Below are positions 6,333 to 7,877 of a stretch of 7,877 nucleotides of DNA, in pieces. Origin of the DNA: an uncultured Bacillaceae bacterium (GTDB lineage Bacteria > Bacillota > Bacilli > Caldalkalibacillales > Caldalkalibacillaceae). How positions within the stretch are numbered: the stretch's first letter is position 1; each line of letters begins with the position of its first letter. The stretch lies in assembly GCA_937967685.1 (NCBI GenBank), contig CALBTX010000149.1:1-7877 (forward strand). The letters run 5' to 3'. Made by a program: the position numbers and the translations under genes. Below the pieces are notes generated by a model, which was not told the origin of the DNA, did no database searches, and was given only the letters and a program-made list of their open reading frames with translations.

Positions 6333-7108
6333 ACACGAAGCCAAAGATTGCCAAGAATCGCCTCCCGATCATGATTGCCTTGGACGTGGGATCATCACAA
6401 GAAGCTCTTGAGATGATTTCTCGATTGGAAGGGGCGGTCGACCACGCTGATCCTCTGTATGTCAAAATCGGCATGCAGCTGTATTATGCTGAAGGACCCG
6501 GTCTGATCGAGCGCCTCAAAAAGCGGGGCGTATCCGTTTTTCTCGATTTGAAACTGTACGATATTCCCAACACGGTGAAAGGTGCGGCATGCTCCTTAAC
6601 CCGTTTAGGGGTGGATATGTTTAACGTTCACTGTGCCGGAGGCGTTAAAATGATGGAAGCGGCGCTCGAAGGAGTGGAGCAAGGCCTTGAACGGCAAAGA
6701 GAGAGGCCCAAAGTGATTGGTGTGACCCATTTAACGAGTATTAGTCGGCAAGTGATGAATGAACAGATCGGTATCCCGGGAACGGTGGAAGAAGCGGTGC
6801 TGCACTATGCATTGCTCAGTCAACAAGCGGGTTTGGACGGCGTTGTTTGTTCTCCGGTTGAAGTGCCGGTTGTTAAACGGGCATGTGGCAAAAATTTTTT
6901 AACGGTGACGCCGGGAATTCGTCCAGTTGACGGTTTCAATGATGATCAAGTGCGCGTCTCTACGCCTCGAGAAGCGCTTGAGCTGGGCACAGATTATATG
7001 GTCATCGGCCGGGCCGTTTTAAATGCTGATGATCCGGCCGAAGCCTACCGCAGCATCCTGAACGAAATAACTGTAGACAGATCGCCGGGGCGCCGGCGCA
7101 TTTTTTAG
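6320..7108 (+). CDS. pyrF: Orotidine 5'-phosphate decarboxylase
   Basis: PyrF removes CO2 from OMP to give UMP, the last step of the pathway. The protein is a TIM barrel of the short bacterial (group I) type. The substrate-binding Asp is at residue 22 (ALDV), Lys at 49, and the catalytic Asp76-x-Lys78-x-x-Asp81 array lies in DLKLYDIPNT (76-85). PGIR (198-201) and Gly230-Arg231 form the phosphate site, so it should be active. Numbering is from GTG 6320, which gives 262 residues; TTG 6329 is an equally credible start and removes three. Either form has about 10 residues before the usual beginning and a C-terminal tail rich in Arg (SPGRRRIF), making it longer than the roughly 239 residues of B. 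subtilis PyrF. The tail is encoded by a terminator-like hairpin. Confidence 0.95.
   Translation: MEKLNTKPKIAKNRLPIMIALDVGSSQEALEMISRLEGAVDHADPLYVKIGMQLYYAEGPGLIERLKKRGVSVFLDLKLYDIPNTVKGAACSLTRLGVDMFNVHCAGGVKMMEAALEGVEQGLERQRERPKVIGVTHLTSISRQVMNEQIGIPGTVEEAVLHYALLSQQAGLDGVVCSPVEVPVVKRACGKNFLTVTPGIRPVDGFNDDQVRVSTPREALELGTDYMVIGRAVLNADDPAEAYRSILNEITVDRSPGRRRIF
7083..7106 (+). terminator. Terminator-like GC hairpin inside the 3' end of pyrF
   Basis: CGCCG (7083-7087) pairs with CGGCG (7094-7098) around a 6-base loop. CA and then six T (7101-7106) follow, and these T run into the pyrF TAG stop. The stem is short but entirely G-C. It could act as a weak intrinsic terminator or an mRNA-stabilising 3' end, lowering pyrE expression relative to upstream genes. 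Translating ribosomes that reach the stop codon would cover it, so its effect is uncertain. Confidence 0.4.
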
Positions 7109-7178
7109 CGGTGCGGATCTCTCAAAAAATCAATGTGAAAGTTCTTAAAATGATGATCAAGCCAGGGGGAATGAGTAA

Positions 7179-7811
7179 ATGGTGGAACAAAAAGTAAAAC
7201 CATCTCAAGCGATGACCATCGCCAAAAAGTTATTGTCCATCGGAGCTGTTCATTTGCGGCCTAATGAACCTTTCATATGGTCCTCAGGTATTCAATCTCC
7301 TATTTATTGTGATAACAGGCTGACTTTGTCTTACCCCAGTCTGCGACGGGAGATTGCAGCGGGGCTTGTCCATTTGATTCAGACGCATTATCCGGATGCA
7401 GAGATGATTGCTGGAACGGCCACAGCCGGTATTCCCCATGCCGCTTGGGTGGCCGAACGCATGAATCTGCCGCTGTGTTATGTGCGGGCAAATGCTAAAA
7501 GCCACGGTAAACAAAACCAAATAGAAGGTGATTTGAAAGTCGGTTCAAAAACGGTCGTCGTTGAAGACTTGATATCGACCGGGGGAAGTTCGCTGAGAGC
7601 GGCTCAAGCGCTTCAAAATGCCGGGGCGGACGTTCTGGGTGTTGTCGCTATTTTTACTTACGAATTTGAGCAGGCTGAAAAAGCTTTTTTTCAGGCGGGC
7701 CTCAGTTATCAAACGTTAAGCAATTATTCATCTTTGCTTCAGGTTGCCGAATACGAAAATATGTTTACGGAAGAAGAATTATGTAAACTTAAAAAATGGA
7801 ACCCTTTTTAA
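7179..7811 (+). CDS. pyrE: Orotate phosphoribosyltransferase
   Basis: PyrE transfers phosphoribose from PRPP to orotate, giving OMP for PyrF. The 210-residue length suits the family. The PRPP-binding motif VVVEDLISTGGSS spans residues 126-138, with the acidic pair Glu129-Asp130. The mobile catalytic loop is Arg103 to Lys111 (Lys107, His109 and Lys111 in AKSHGK), followed by NQIEG. The orotate-side segment FIWSSGIQSPIYCDNR (32-47) is also typical. ATG 7179 follows AGGGGG (7164-7169) with a 9-base spacer. Another ATG at 7171 is out of frame and opens only eight codons. Unlike the overlapping upstream genes, it is set off from pyrF by 70 bases. No convincing promoter is visible in that gap, so it is probably transcribed with the operon. 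It is the usual last gene of the cluster. Confidence 0.96.
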   Translation: MVEQKVKPSQAMTIAKKLLSIGAVHLRPNEPFIWSSGIQSPIYCDNRLTLSYPSLRREIAAGLVHLIQTHYPDAEMIAGTATAGIPHAAWVAERMNLPLCYVRANAKSHGKQNQIEGDLKVGSKTVVVEDLISTGGSSLRAAQALQNAGADVLGVVAIFTYEFEQAEKAFFQAGLSYQTLSNYSSLLQVAEYENMFTEEELCKLKKWNPF

Positions 7812-7846
7812 AAATATGGAAAGCATTTGAGCAAGTGATCTCATCA

Positions 7847-7877
7847 GTTATGTCAAATGTAAGATGTTATGTCAAAT
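7847..7877. repeat. 12-bp direct repeat downstream of pyrE, cut by the window end
   Basis: GTTATGTCAAAT occurs at 7847-7858 and again at 7866-7877, a 19-base period. The second copy ends exactly at the last base, so the array may continue. No intrinsic terminator is visible between the pyrE stop and here. What the repeat is cannot be told from two copies: it could be part of a mobile-element end, a protein-binding site or chance. Confidence 0.5.

Noticed and set aside
7141..7178. A separate promoter for pyrE (TAAAAT at 7146-7151 as a -10 box)
   Set aside because: No -35-like sequence lies at the right distance upstream; the matching position is a run of A. The single AT-rich hexamer is not enough.
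7171..7197. ATG 7171 as a start before pyrE
   Set aside because: It is out of frame with pyrE and reaches a stop after eight codons.

Overview
The window is a pyrimidine (UMP) biosynthesis operon of the Bacillus type, read entirely on the + strand. Gene order is pyrB - carB (pyrAB) - pyrK - pyrD - pyrF - pyrE. The proteins resemble those of Bacillales. The type 1B dihydroorotate dehydrogenase pair (PyrD with the iron-sulfur/FAD subunit PyrK), strong AGGAGG-like ribosome binding sites and a PyrR-type attenuator all point to a Bacillota host. By eye the base composition is about half G+C. I cannot name the species; a thermophilic or alkaliphilic Bacillales is only a guess.

Positions 1-274 are an untranslated leader. 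It carries a PyrR-binding loop (15-52), an antiterminator that can be traced base by base (44-221) and an intrinsic terminator (208-243) just before pyrB. PyrR with bound UMP should stabilise the loop, free the terminator and switch off the operon when pyrimidines are plentiful. An apparent insertion of about 87 bp, with three imperfect 25-26 bp repeats, sits in the apical loop of the antiterminator. Both arms of the switch are still able to pair.

Positions 275-7108 are tightly packed genes. pyrB is followed after a short gap by carB; carB/pyrK, pyrK/pyrD and pyrD/pyrF all overlap. The genes pyrC (dihydroorotase) and carA/pyrAA (glutaminase subunit of carbamoyl-phosphate synthetase), which lie between pyrB and carB in Bacillus subtilis, are absent. 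The encoded pathway therefore lacks the ammonia-supplying subunit and the ring-closing step, unless these are encoded elsewhere. A GC-rich hairpin followed by six T lies at the very end of pyrF. After a 70-base gap, pyrE closes the operon (7179-7811). The last 66 bases hold no clear terminator but contain a 12-bp direct repeat.

The enzymes work in sequence: CarB makes carbamoyl phosphate, PyrB couples it to aspartate, (PyrC missing), PyrD with PyrK oxidises dihydroorotate to orotate using NAD+, PyrE adds phosphoribose to give OMP, and PyrF decarboxylates OMP to UMP. I see no unknown protein family. The unusual points are the disturbed leader, the missing gene pair, N-terminal extensions on PyrK and PyrD, and the hairpin before pyrE.
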